Positions 25,114 to 33,646 of a stretch of DNA of 40,804 bases are shown here, one piece after another. The position numbers were made by a program, and so were the translations under genes. The notes beneath the pieces are model-generated. The model was not told the origin of the DNA and did no database searches. It was given only the letters and a program-made list of their open reading frames with translations. This stretch comes from Bradyrhizobium sp. LHD-71 (GTDB lineage: Bacteria > Pseudomonadota > Alphaproteobacteria > Rhizobiales > Xanthobacteraceae), in assembly GCF_031157255.1 (NCBI RefSeq), contig NZ_JAVIFX010000048.1, forward strand, positions 1-40,804. Direction: 5' to 3'. Numbering within the stretch: the stretch's first letter is position 1; each line of letters begins with the position of its first letter.

Positions 25114-25683
25114 TTGAGCGCAAATCTTGCGGCATCGGACGAGGTCCTGATTTCACGGATCGCCAATGGCGACCGGCTCGCCATGCAGGTGCTGTATGGG
25201 CGGCACCATGTGCGAGTTTATCGTTTCGGGCTCCGGCTCGTGCGGAACGAACAGGTCGCGGAGGATCTCATCAGCGAGGTTTTTCTCGACGTGTGGCGAC
25301 AGGCCGGAAAGTTCGAAGGGCGTTCCACCGTCTCAACCTGGCTGCTGGCGATAACGAGGTTCAAGGCGCTGTCCGCTCTTCGCAAGAGGAAGGACGCGGA
25401 GCTTGACGACGAGACTGCGGCCGCGATCGAGGATCCGTCGGACGATCCGGAGGTCACGGCCCAGAAGACGGATACGGGGAGGGTTCTGCGACAGTGCCTG
25501 GCGGCGCTGACGCCGGACCATCGGGAAATCATCGATCTGGTCTACTACCACGAAAAGTCTGTGGAGGAGGTGGCCGAGATCGTTGGTATTCCGGAGAACA
25601 CCGTGAAGACGCGGATGTTCTATGCGCGCAAGAAACTGGCTGAGCTGCTGAAGGCAGCCGGCGTCGAGCGAGGTTGGCCATGA
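25114..25683 (+). CDS. ECF sigma factor of the subtilase/di-heme cluster
   Basis: This is a 189-residue ECF sigma factor. Region 2 covers about residues 12-80 (RNEQVAEDLISEVFLDVWRQ, then TWLLAITRFKALSALRKR) and region 4 about 128-180 (LTPDHREIIDLVYYHEKSVE, then EVAEIVGIPENTVKTRMFYA). No ATG is available before region 2, so translation probably starts at TTG 25114. An ATG 14 bases upstream opens a five-codon frame that ends in TGA overlapping this TTG. Its stop overlaps the start of the anti-sigma gene, the normal arrangement for such pairs. Targets are likely to include the genes that follow. Confidence 0.88.
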   Translation: MSANLAASDEVLISRIANGDRLAMQVLYGRHHVRVYRFGLRLVRNEQVAEDLISEVFLDVWRQAGKFEGRSTVSTWLLAITRFKALSALRKRKDAELDDETAAAIEDPSDDPEVTAQKTDTGRVLRQCLAALTPDHREIIDLVYYHEKSVEEVAEIVGIPENTVKTRMFYARKKLAELLKAAGVERGWP

Positions 25684-26351
25684 CTGCTCTGAGCAAGGTT
25701 CCGGACATGCCTCCCGAGGAGGTCGAGGCTCTGCTGCCCTGGCATGCCGCCGGAACGCTGAGTGCGCGCGATGCGCGGCGGGTCGACGAGGCGCTGGCCC
25801 GTGATCCAAAGCTCGCAAAGCAGTACGCGGTGATCCAGGAAGAGTTCGCCGAGACCATTCATCTCAACGAAAGCTTGGGCGCGCCTTCGTCGCGGGCCAT
25901 GCAACGCCTGTTTGCCGGCATCGACGCGGAGCCCGAACGGAAGCCTCCGGCTTCGTCGGTCTTCGGCGCGCGCATTGCTGAGTTCTTCGCAAGCCTCTCG
26001 CCTCGCACGCTTGCATATTCGGCCGCTGCAGCCGCAATCGCACTGCTGCTGCAGGCCGGCATCATCGGCGCGGTCTTGATGAGGCAGAGCCAGAGCAATT
26101 TCCAGTCGGCGGCCTACGAAGGCCAGGTCGACGGCGGTACCCGCGTCCTGGTTCGCTTCACGCCGGACGCGCGGATGTCGGACATCACCCAGTTCCTCGA
26201 CAGCTACCATGCGTCGATCGTTGCCGGTCTGAAGGGCGGGATGTTTCGCATTCAGTTCGGCGACCAGCGGATGACGAAGGACGAAGCCGCGGACCTGATC
26301 AAGAAGGTTGAACAGGACAAGATCGTCAGCTTCGTCGCTCCAGCGCAGTAG
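25680..26351 (+). CDS. Membrane anti-sigma factor with an I9 propeptide-like outer domain
   Basis: The 223-residue protein has a cytoplasmic N-terminal anti-sigma domain (residues 12-55: EALLPWHAAGTLSARDARRV, as in zinc-finger anti-sigma factors but without the usual His/Cys cluster), one membrane helix (111-134, LAYSAAAAAIALLLQAGIIG), and a periplasmic domain of about 70 residues (153-220). That domain alternates strand RVLVRF, helix MSDITQFLDSYHASIV, strand GGMFRIQF, helix TKDEAADLIKKVEQD and strand IVSFVAP, the order of the subtilisin I9 propeptide. The next gene encodes a subtilase. ATG 25680 overlaps the sigma stop (ATGA); a TTG six bases earlier is less likely. Confidence 0.85.
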   Translation: MTALSKVPDMPPEEVEALLPWHAAGTLSARDARRVDEALARDPKLAKQYAVIQEEFAETIHLNESLGAPSSRAMQRLFAGIDAEPERKPPASSVFGARIAEFFASLSPRTLAYSAAAAAIALLLQAGIIGAVLMRQSQSNFQSAAYEGQVDGGTRVLVRFTPDARMSDITQFLDSYHASIVAGLKGGMFRIQFGDQRMTKDEAADLIKKVEQDKIVSFVAPAQ

Positions 26352-26384
26352 CCGGCTGGTAGACGCGGGAGCGCAGAGGTCACG

Positions 26385-28133
26385 ATGGCCAGCGATTGCG
26401 GAGCCGAGGCGACGTCGCGTCGTTCAGTGCGGCATGCTGGTCCTGTCCTGACAACCTTCGTCGCAGCCACGATCGCGACGGCCATAGGTGCAAGCATCGG
26501 CTTCGCGCAGACGGCTCCGGGCGTAGCGCCATCGATTCCGAACATACCGCGTCTGACGCCGCTCACGCCTTCGGTGCCGCCGCGATTGGGACCGGTTGGG
26601 CCGGCTGCCTCCGGCCCCACAGCTCCGGGAGCGACCATTCCACGGCCGACTGGTGCACCGGCTGGGTCGCCGACCTTCGGTCCAGGTGCGGCTCCGGCAC
26701 CGGCGACGATTCCCGGCGCAACGCCAGCGCCAAGAGCCGCTTCCATCCCGACACGCCACGTCGATCCTCGGCCACCCGATACATTGGTCGGTCCGGCGCA
26801 ATCGGGCTTTTCGTTCGGCTCAAACCCGAACTGCAGTTCTTACCGGAATTTTGAAGGGTTCGGCGGAAGGCCTTGCTCGCAAAAAGCAAAACGCGTTGTG
26901 AGGCCGGGCGGTGGCGCCGGCAATCGCCCGCCTGCGGCGGCCATCGCCAAGAGGGCTGCTCCGAAGGGGGGCGGACCGGTTGTCGTCGCATCGAACGACT
27001 TCGTGCCGAACGAGATCATCATCGAGGTCGATGGCGCGGTGACGGAAGGCCAGGCGATTGCACTTGCGCAACGTCATCGTCTCACGCGGCTGGAATCGCA
27101 GAATTTCCCGCTGATCGGCGCGACCATGTTCCGATGGCGCATTCCGGACCGCCGCTCGATCGATGTGGTGGCGCGACGGCTGATGGCCGACGGCAGCGTG
27201 CGATCCGTGCAGCGCAACTATCGCTTCACATTGCAGCAGGCGGCGAGCGCGAAAGGTGATCCCGCACAATATGCCGTCGGCAAGCTCTACCTCGCCGACG
27301 CACATGCAGTGACGAAGGGCGACGAGGTCCGTATTGCCGTCATCGATTCCGGCATCGACGTGGCGCATCCCGAACTCGCCGGGGTGGTTGCCGGAACTTA
27401 CGACGCGCTTCGCGCGACGGAAGGCCCGCACGCTCATGGCACCGGCATCGCCGGCGCAATTGCAGCGAGGTCGCGGTTGCTCGGCAGCGCCCCCGGGGCG
27501 CGGTTGCTGGCGATCCGCGCCTTCGGCGCCACGGTCAGCGGCGCCGAAAGCACCTCGTTCGTCGTACTGAAGGGCCTCAATTACGCAGTCGAGCACGGTG
27601 CGCAGATCGTCAACATGAGTTTTGCGGGGCCGAATGATCCGCTGCTCGAGCGCGGGCTGGCGGCAGCCGCCAAGCGCAACATCGTATTGATCGCGGCCGC
27701 CGGCAACGCCGGCCCGAAATCACCGCCGCTTTTTCCCGCCGCCGATCGCAACGTGATTGCGGTCAGCGCTACCGACTCAGCGGATAAGCTGTTCGCAGCT
27801 TCGAACCGCGGCAACCATCTTGCTCTTGCCGCCCCGGGCGTCGATCTGCTGCTGCCGGCGCCGGACGAAAAGTATCAGGTCGCCTCCGGCACTTCGTTCG
27901 CGGCCGCGTATGTGAGCGGGCTCGCAGCACTGATCATCGAACGAAATCCGGGCGCCGGGCCCGACCTCGTGCGCCGGATCCTGACCGACACGGCCCGGGA
28001 CCTCGGACCCAAGGGCAAAGACGATCAGTTTGGTGCCGGGCTCGCAAACGCCCTGGCTGCGGCTCAGGCTGCCCGGTCCGTGACCGCCGGCGCAGCTTCG
28101 CGTTCGATCGAACTTCCCAGCGGAAATCGCTGA
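26385..28133 (+). CDS. Secreted S8 (subtilisin-like) serine protease with proline-rich N-terminal region
   Basis: The 582-residue protein has a signal peptide (to about residue 45, FAQ), a Pro/Gly/Ala-rich segment (about 46-120), a short cysteine-containing stretch (C-S-S and PCSQ, about 145-165), an I9-like propeptide (about 204-283: NEIIIEV, then MFRWRIPDRRSIDVVARRL) and a peptidase S8 domain. The triad is D321 (AVIDSGIDVAHPEL), H351 (HAHGTGIAGA) and S504 (SGTSFAAAYVSGLAAL), with oxyanion N441 (AAAGNAGP). All catalytic residues are present, so activity is expected outside the cytoplasm. It lies 33 bases after the anti-sigma gene and ahead of the di-heme gene, behind which a terminator-like hairpin separates the transcripts. 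Confidence 0.92.
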   Translation: MASDCGAEATSRRSVRHAGPVLTTFVAATIATAIGASIGFAQTAPGVAPSIPNIPRLTPLTPSVPPRLGPVGPAASGPTAPGATIPRPTGAPAGSPTFGPGAAPAPATIPGATPAPRAASIPTRHVDPRPPDTLVGPAQSGFSFGSNPNCSSYRNFEGFGGRPCSQKAKRVVRPGGGAGNRPPAAAIAKRAAPKGGGPVVVASNDFVPNEIIIEVDGAVTEGQAIALAQRHRLTRLESQNFPLIGATMFRWRIPDRRSIDVVARRLMADGSVRSVQRNYRFTLQQAASAKGDPAQYAVGKLYLADAHAVTKGDEVRIAVIDSGIDVAHPELAGVVAGTYDALRATEGPHAHGTGIAGAIAARSRLLGSAPGARLLAIRAFGATVSGAESTSFVVLKGLNYAVEHGAQIVNMSFAGPNDPLLERGLAAAAKRNIVLIAAAGNAGPKSPPLFPAADRNVIAVSATDSADKLFAASNRGNHLALAAPGVDLLLPAPDEKYQVASGTSFAAAYVSGLAALIIERNPGAGPDLVRRILTDTARDLGPKGKDDQFGAGLANALAAAQAARSVTAGAASRSIELPSGNR

Positions 28134-28297
28134 CAAATCGGCGATTTTTTGCCCGCCGACTTTCTTTGAGAAAATTTTGAAGGCTGTTGAACCTGGGTCC
28201 CGGGTGCCATGACCAATTGAGGCGAGGGAGCCCAATCCCCTCCCAGAAAGGCTGTGTTCGGCGCGAGCGCCCATCCACCCCAAGCGCCAATACGGCT

Positions 28298-28337
28298 GGC
28301 CCGTCCGGTTGTCCCCCCGGACGGGCCTTTTCGTTTT
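28298..28337 (+). terminator. Rho-independent terminator
   Basis: A perfect 11-base stem GGCCCGTCCGG (28298-28308) with CCGGACGGGCC (28317-28327), an 8-base loop, and TTTTCGTTTT directly after make a classical intrinsic terminator on the plus strand. It closes the sigma/anti-sigma/protease transcript or a small RNA, so the di-heme gene probably has its own promoter. Confidence 0.88.
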
Positions 28338-28398
28338 GTGACGCGGTGGGTTGAACCTTAAGCCGCGCTTTCGCGACGTATGACACGGTGGAGTGTTT

Positions 28399-28414
28399 GA
28401 ACCGTGTGCGGTTC
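28399..28414. promoter_or_regulatory. Inverted repeat just upstream of the di-heme gene
   Basis: GAACCG-TGTG-CGGTTC is a perfect dyad ending a few bases before the GGAAGG ribosome site (about 28419-28424) of the gene starting at 28433. It could be an operator or a leader hairpin that affects translation. No regulator can be assigned. Confidence 0.45.
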
Positions 28415-28432
28415 GTCGTGGAAGGGACATCC

Positions 28433-30688
28433 ATGCACCGTTGGAAGTTCTGGGAATGTGCCGCGAGCGTCGGCTTGCTCGCGGTATTGGTACTTTTCCC
28501 GGCACAGGTGTCTTTCGCTCAAGCGCTCGGACCACCCTCCGACCCGATCGCTAGGCAGGCTTTTGAGGTGCTCGACAAGCACTGCGCCCGCTGCCATCAG
28601 GAGGGCCGGCTGATCAACCGCGACAGGCCCGCCAAGAATTTCGGCAACATCCTGAAGCTTGATGAGATGGCGGCAAGTCCGCACTACGTGCTGCCGGGCA
28701 ATGCGCTCGGTTCGAAACTGTTTCGTCAGATCGCCGACCGCGAAATGCCCTACGATGTGGCCTATGAGGGCGACACGCGCTATCCGCACGTCACCGCCGA
28801 TGATCTGCAGGCGCTGGAGCGCTGGATCGTCTCACTCGGCACACGTTCCGCTGCAACTTGCGCCAATCGCGCCGTCGTCACGCCCGCCGCGATGGCAAAC
28901 CTCGTGATGTCTGATCTCGAACGGCAGCCGGCTGAGCGGCGCGCCACCACGCGTTACCTGACCCTGACGCACCTCGCCAATAGCTGCGCGGGCGCGAACG
29001 CAATGAAGGTCTACCGGCAGGGAGCGATCAAGCTTGTCAACTCGCTCAGCCGGTCGGCGAACATCGTGAAAGTCGAGACCATCGATGCCGATGCGTCGAT
29101 CTTGCGTCTCAACCTCGCAGACATTGGCTGGACCACGTCGGACTGGGAAACTGTGCTGGCTGCCTATCCCTACAACATGCAACCCGCAGGCCCATCGAGT
29201 GTGACGATCGCGGCGGCGACGCAAACGCCAATTGCGATCGTGCGCGCGGACTGGTTCGCCTATGCAGCCTCACAGCCACCGCTTTACGACGACCTGATGC
29301 GACTGCCGAACAGCCTCACCGAGCTCGCGCGCGAGCAGGGCGTGAATATGGAAGCGAACATCCGCAGCTTCGTCGCGCAGCGCGCCGGCTTCCAGCGTTC
29401 CGGTGTCAGCCAGAACAACCGCATGATCGAGCGGCACACGGCGCCCGGTGGATACCTGTGGACCTCGTACGATTTCGCGGCCAATCGCGGCAACCAGAAC
29501 CTGTTCGCGTTCCCGCTCGGGCCGGGGCCGGACGGATTCCAGCACGATGGTGGCGAGACGATCTTCAGCCTGCCGAACGGGTTTCAGGCCTACTATCTCA
29601 GCACAGCGACCGGTGGGCGTCTCGACAAGGCGCCGACGGCGATGGTGCGCGATCCGTCGCGAAAGGATTTTGCCGTCACCAATGGCGTCTCCTGCATGGG
29701 TTGCCACGATCAGGGATTGCGCAGGGCACGCGACGAGGTGCGTGACGTCGTGCTCGGATCAAAAACGTTGCCGCGCGACATCCGCGACAAGGTGGAAGCA
29801 CTGCACCCACCCCAGATGCGGATGGATGCGCTGATAGCAGCCGACATGAAGCGCTTTACGGAAGCCATGCTGGCGGCCGGCCTGGATCCCGCGCTGAAAC
29901 TCAATGGAGTCGAGCCAATCAACGCGCTGGCGAAGCGCTATGAACACGACATCGACCTCGCAGCGGCGGCGGCTGAGCTCGGCATCGACAAGGCGAAAAT
30001 CAAGTCGTCGTCAGCAGACCAGAAATTCTATCCGTTGCTGCGCCGGCTGGAGCAGGGGGTCGTTCCGCGCGATCAGTTCGAGGTCAGCTATCGCGAGCTG
30101 GCGGAAGCCATGACGGATCAGAAGATCGTCCGGCTTGCGGGATTTCGCGCCCGGGAACGATTGCCCGAAGCGTCGCGCACTGACGAGCTGTCGCTTACTT
30201 CGGATGCGGATTTCTATCGACCGGGTGACGGACCGGTGTTCACCATCGTTTCGCCGCGCGATTGTTACCTGACGCTGACCAATGTCGATGAGAAGGGCGA
30301 GGGTACTGTTTTGCTGCCGAACCGCTTTCAGCAAGACAATTTGATACGCGCAGGTTCCCCGATCCGGTTTCCGGGATCCAATGCACCGTTTCAATATCGC
30401 ACGAAGGACAAAGGCGTGGAGAACATCGTCGCCGTCTGCAGGGTGCGATCCGGCGACAACGATGGCATCACGCATGACTTTTCGCGGGAGGCGTTCACCT
30501 CGGTGCCGAACTACACGCGGGCCGTCGGACGTGCGCTGGAGGTGGTGCCCGCCGGCGCAGCCGCAACAGGCTCGTCGTCGCCCGCGCCGACCAGCGCGCC
30601 GAACGCTGCGGAAAGGCTGCAAGGTCCGCCGCACGCGCCCGGCGCGCGTCAATCCTTCCGTGCGGCTATCCAGGTGACGGTGCGATAG
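28433..30688 (+). CDS. Secreted di-heme c-type protein with C-terminal DUF4384 domain
   Basis: The 751-residue protein has a signal peptide (hydrophobic core about residues 14-25, ending SFAQ). Its first heme-binding site is CARCH (51-55) in a planctomycete-type cytochrome-like domain (LDKHCARCHQEG, then LERWIV), and a second is CMGCH (421-425) in NGVSCMGCHDQGLRRARDEV. A DUF4384-like domain follows at about 586-675 (LSLTSDADFYRPGDGPVFTI, then GEGTVLLPNRFQQDN), then a Pro/Ala-rich tail. DUF4384 is usually joined to caspase-like or kinase domains, so this pairing with c-type hemes is unusual. It should act in the periplasm; no enzyme activity can be named. ATG 28433 is chosen over a GTG at 28388 because of the GGAAGG site and signal peptide. 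Confidence 0.85.
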   Translation: MHRWKFWECAASVGLLAVLVLFPAQVSFAQALGPPSDPIARQAFEVLDKHCARCHQEGRLINRDRPAKNFGNILKLDEMAASPHYVLPGNALGSKLFRQIADREMPYDVAYEGDTRYPHVTADDLQALERWIVSLGTRSAATCANRAVVTPAAMANLVMSDLERQPAERRATTRYLTLTHLANSCAGANAMKVYRQGAIKLVNSLSRSANIVKVETIDADASILRLNLADIGWTTSDWETVLAAYPYNMQPAGPSSVTIAAATQTPIAIVRADWFAYAASQPPLYDDLMRLPNSLTELAREQGVNMEANIRSFVAQRAGFQRSGVSQNNRMIERHTAPGGYLWTSYDFAANRGNQNLFAFPLGPGPDGFQHDGGETIFSLPNGFQAYYLSTATGGRLDKAPTAMVRDPSRKDFAVTNGVSCMGCHDQGLRRARDEVRDVVLGSKTLPRDIRDKVEALHPPQMRMDALIAADMKRFTEAMLAAGLDPALKLNGVEPINALAKRYEHDIDLAAAAAELGIDKAKIKSSSADQKFYPLLRRLEQGVVPRDQFEVSYRELAEAMTDQKIVRLAGFRARERLPEASRTDELSLTSDADFYRPGDGPVFTIVSPRDCYLTLTNVDEKGEGTVLLPNRFQQDNLIRAGSPIRFPGSNAPFQYRTKDKGVENIVAVCRVRSGDNDGITHDFSREAFTSVPNYTRAVGRALEVVPAGAAATGSSSPAPTSAPNAAERLQGPPHAPGARQSFRAAIQVTVR

Positions 30689-30721
30689 GATCGCCTGCAG
30701 GTGCGGTCTTGCCGCGCGGCG

Positions 30722-33646
30722 CTACCGTCTCTTGGCCGTTTCTGCCGTGGAGCTTGCCGATGCTCCCCGCTGACCTGAAGAACTGCCGCGAGCTTGCTTG
30801 AGGGACGCGAGCAGCTGTCGCGCGGCCGTCAGGTCCGCCGTGTTCGCGGCTGCCGCGAATTGTTCGACGACCGGCTGCAGAAGGCTTCTTGCTGCGTCCG
30901 ATTTGCGTTGATCCGCCCAAAGCGCCGCCAGATCAACCGCAGTGCGCAGTTCGCATGCGCGCGCCCCCTGACGCCCGCTCCATTCGAGCGACTGCGCAAA
31001 GCAGGATTCGGCCTCATCTCGCATCGGCGGTGCCATTGCGAGCAGGACGCACCCTTTCACGCGCAACAGCTCCGGCATGTGCGAAAGCGCTTCGTTCGCT
31101 TCGGCCTGCCGGATCGTCTCGTCGATCAGCGCAAGCGCTTCGGCATGGCGCCCAACCGCCGTCAATCCCTGGACAAGCGCGATATTGAACGTCGGGGTCA
31201 ACAGTTCGTAACGCAACGCATGGAGCTTCTCCAGGCCTTGCTGCAAGCTCTCGATCCCGCCCATCGCGTCGCCGCGATGGATCGCGAGCTCACCTTTGAA
31301 ACCGAGTGCGACCGCAAGAAATGGTGCCATGGAATAAGTCTCGGCATGAGACATGAACCAATCGATGTGCGCTTCGGCCTGGTCGAGATCGCCGGCCCAG
31401 AGCAAGATCGAAACAGCCCAGATCAGCGCGACGGAAAGCGTCACCGGCTGCTCCAAGTCCGCGGCGTCTTCGATGGTTCTGCGCGCCCGTTCCAGCGCGG
31501 CGGCCGGGTGTCCTTGCAACCACAGCGTTCTTGCCAACGTTGCTTCGGCGACCTTGTGATGATCGAAGCCGAGGTAAATCGTGCTGGTATGCGGCGAGTC
31601 CAATCCACGTTCTAACGCAGCCTCCAGCTCGGCACGGGCGTTGTCGAGGTCGCCCATGTGACTGAAGGAGATCCCCAGCAACGAGAGCGCGAGGGCCACA
31701 ATTGTAGGATCCGGGTCGTCCTTGGAGATCAATGCGCCGCGCATGGCATACCGCAGGGCCGCCCTGAAGTCTCCGGTTCGCAGATGAAACATGTGCAGCG
31801 GTCCCAGCAGCTGCAGTTGATTATGGGTGTCGCCACGCTGTTCGGCGATCGCGAGGCTCCTGATCAGCGCCGCACGCGCGTCTTCGCTTTCGCCGTGCGC
31901 GAACATCGACGACAGCCCCAACGCTGCCTGAAGATGCATCTCCTCGGACTGCGAGCGGCTGGCGTCGTTGAGCGCGAGGATCGCCCGCTCCGACCAGCGG
32001 TGACATTCAGTCAGCAAAGACATCTTCAAGAACACCGGAACGGCGGCGGCGGCGAGTCCGACGCCGATTTCGGTGTCGCCGCTCTCGCCGAAGCACCACT
32101 CCAGGGCTGCACGTATATTGCCAAGGTCGGCGAGGTTCGGCGCACGCTCGTTGGTGGTCGTCAGGGGTGACCGGTCGACGTCCGTCCGCTCCAGCGATCG
32201 CCGGCAATAGTTCGCGTGACGCGCCGCCAGGCTGGGGATTTCAGTATCGTCAGTGGCAATGCCCAGGGCATAGGCGCGCGTCATATCCAGAAGCCGATAA
32301 CGCATCGCTGGTCCGATGCGAGTGGTCGCAACCATTGATTTGGCGACGAGGCTGTCCAGCGCGCCAAGGACAGCCTGCTGATCGATGGTGGCGCTGGTCA
32401 CAACGTCCCGCACCGCTTCGAGCGTAAAGGTGCCGACGAACACGGCGAGCCGTCGAAGCACAACCCGTTCAGTCTCGGACAACAGCCCATAGCTCCAGTC
32501 CAACGTGGCCTGCAGGGTCTTTTGGCGTGGCGGTGCGGTGCGCTGGCCGAGCCAGATCAGAGTCAGGCGCTCGTCGAGAAGCGTTGCGATTTGCTGCAGC
32601 CCATAACCTTCAACCCGACCAGCGGCCAGCTCGATTGCGAGCGCCAAACCGTCGAGCCGTCGGCAGATGTTCGCGACTGTCGCGACGTCCGCATCGCTAA
32701 GCTCCAGCCGAGCGCCGCTGGCCGCCGCACGCTCCACGAACAGTTGCACGGCTGGGAACGCCAGCGCCGCCGCCGCCGTGAGCTGGCTATCGGCTGGCGG
32801 GACGGCGAGCGGCGCCAGCCGGTGGATCTGCTCGCCCTTGACTCTGAGCGCTTCGCGGCTCGTCGCCAGGATATGAACCTGAGGCGCGGCGAGGAATATT
32901 CGCTCAGCCAAAGCTGCCGTGGCGTCGATGACATGTTCACAATTGTCAAAGATCACCAGCATCCGCTTGTCGCGCAGATATGCGATCAGGCTGGGCAGTG
33001 GATCGTCGGACTGCACAGGCAGCCCCAGCATTGCGGCGAGCGAGCTGGCCACCAGTTTCGGATCGTTCAGGGCGCTGAGATCGACGAAAGTGACGGCGCC
33101 GGCGAACGTCTCCAGCAACTCATACGCGACCTCAACGGCGACGGTGGTCTTGCCGACGCCGCCGGAGCCGACGATTGTCACGAAACGCGATGTGGTCAAC
33201 TGTGCCGAGAGCGCGCGGACGCCGTCTGCGCGCCCGAACATCCGCGTGGACCGTGCGGGCAAATTGGCGCGGGGGACATTCGCGATATCTGATGCCGCGA
33301 TCTCGGGGGCCGCCGCCACCGAAATCGGCGCCACGAAGCAGTAGCCGCGGCCGGCCAGGGTGGTGATGTAACGGGCGCCGTCCTTCCCATCGCCGAGCGC
33401 CTTACGTAGCTTTGCCATATGAAAGCGCAGACTGCCTTCTTCGACCGTGACATCGGGCCAGACCTGAGCCATCAGCTCGTTCTTGCTGATGACTTCGTTG
33501 GGACGGGATATCAGGGCGATCAACGTATCGAGCGTTCGCGCGCCGAGTTCGACGGGCACACCTTCCTTGGTCAGTAGCCGCTCGCTGGTGCTCAGGCAGA
33601 ACGGGCCAAAGCCGATCGCGTCTGCGGTCGCCGTTGCCGTCTTCAT
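30722..33646 (-). CDS. Large winged-helix / ATPase / TPR transcriptional regulator
   Basis: The 974-residue protein joins three parts: an OmpR/PhoB-type winged helix (residues 10-107: LGARTLDTLIALISRPNEVI, then SLRFHMAKLRKALG and GRGYCFVAP), an NB-ARC-like ATPase (Walker A GSGGVGKTT at 160-168, Walker B MLVIFDNCEHV, then HILATSREALRV), and a helical TPR-like C-terminal half. Such STAND-type regulators sense a ligand or protein through the repeats and activate nearby genes after ATP-driven assembly. It is divergent from a short-chain dehydrogenase gene, the most likely target. ATG 33646 is preferred to an in-frame TTG at 33688. It converges on the di-heme gene 33 bases away. Confidence 0.88.
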   Translation of the reverse strand: MKTATATADAIGFGPFCLSTSERLLTKEGVPVELGARTLDTLIALISRPNEVISKNELMAQVWPDVTVEEGSLRFHMAKLRKALGDGKDGARYITTLAGRGYCFVAPISVAAAPEIAASDIANVPRANLPARSTRMFGRADGVRALSAQLTTSRFVTIVGSGGVGKTTVAVEVAYELLETFAGAVTFVDLSALNDPKLVASSLAAMLGLPVQSDDPLPSLIAYLRDKRMLVIFDNCEHVIDATAALAERIFLAAPQVHILATSREALRVKGEQIHRLAPLAVPPADSQLTAAAALAFPAVQLFVERAAASGARLELSDADVATVANICRRLDGLALAIELAAGRVEGYGLQQIATLLDERLTLIWLGQRTAPPRQKTLQATLDWSYGLLSETERVVLRRLAVFVGTFTLEAVRDVVTSATIDQQAVLGALDSLVAKSMVATTRIGPAMRYRLLDMTRAYALGIATDDTEIPSLAARHANYCRRSLERTDVDRSPLTTTNERAPNLADLGNIRAALEWCFGESGDTEIGVGLAAAAVPVFLKMSLLTECHRWSERAILALNDASRSQSEEMHLQAALGLSSMFAHGESEDARAALIRSLAIAEQRGDTHNQLQLLGPLHMFHLRTGDFRAALRYAMRGALISKDDPDPTIVALALSLLGISFSHMGDLDNARAELEAALERGLDSPHTSTIYLGFDHHKVAEATLARTLWLQGHPAAALERARRTIEDAADLEQPVTLSVALIWAVSILLWAGDLDQAEAHIDWFMSHAETYSMAPFLAVALGFKGELAIHRGDAMGGIESLQQGLEKLHALRYELLTPTFNIALVQGLTAVGRHAEALALIDETIRQAEANEALSHMPELLRVKGCVLLAMAPPMRDEAESCFAQSLEWSGRQGARACELRTAVDLAALWADQRKSDAARSLLQPVVEQFAAAANTADLTAARQLLASLKQARGSSSGQRGASASSTAETAKRR

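Larger units (their letters stand above)
28134..28432. other. Intergenic region between protease and di-heme genes
   Basis: These 299 bases carry no credible gene. They hold a strong terminator (28298-28337) about 165 bases after the protease stop, and an inverted repeat close to the next start (28399-28414). The stretch 28140-28297 before the terminator contains CCTCCC near 28238 and could be a long 3' untranslated region or the body of a small RNA ending at the terminator. Confidence 0.5.
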
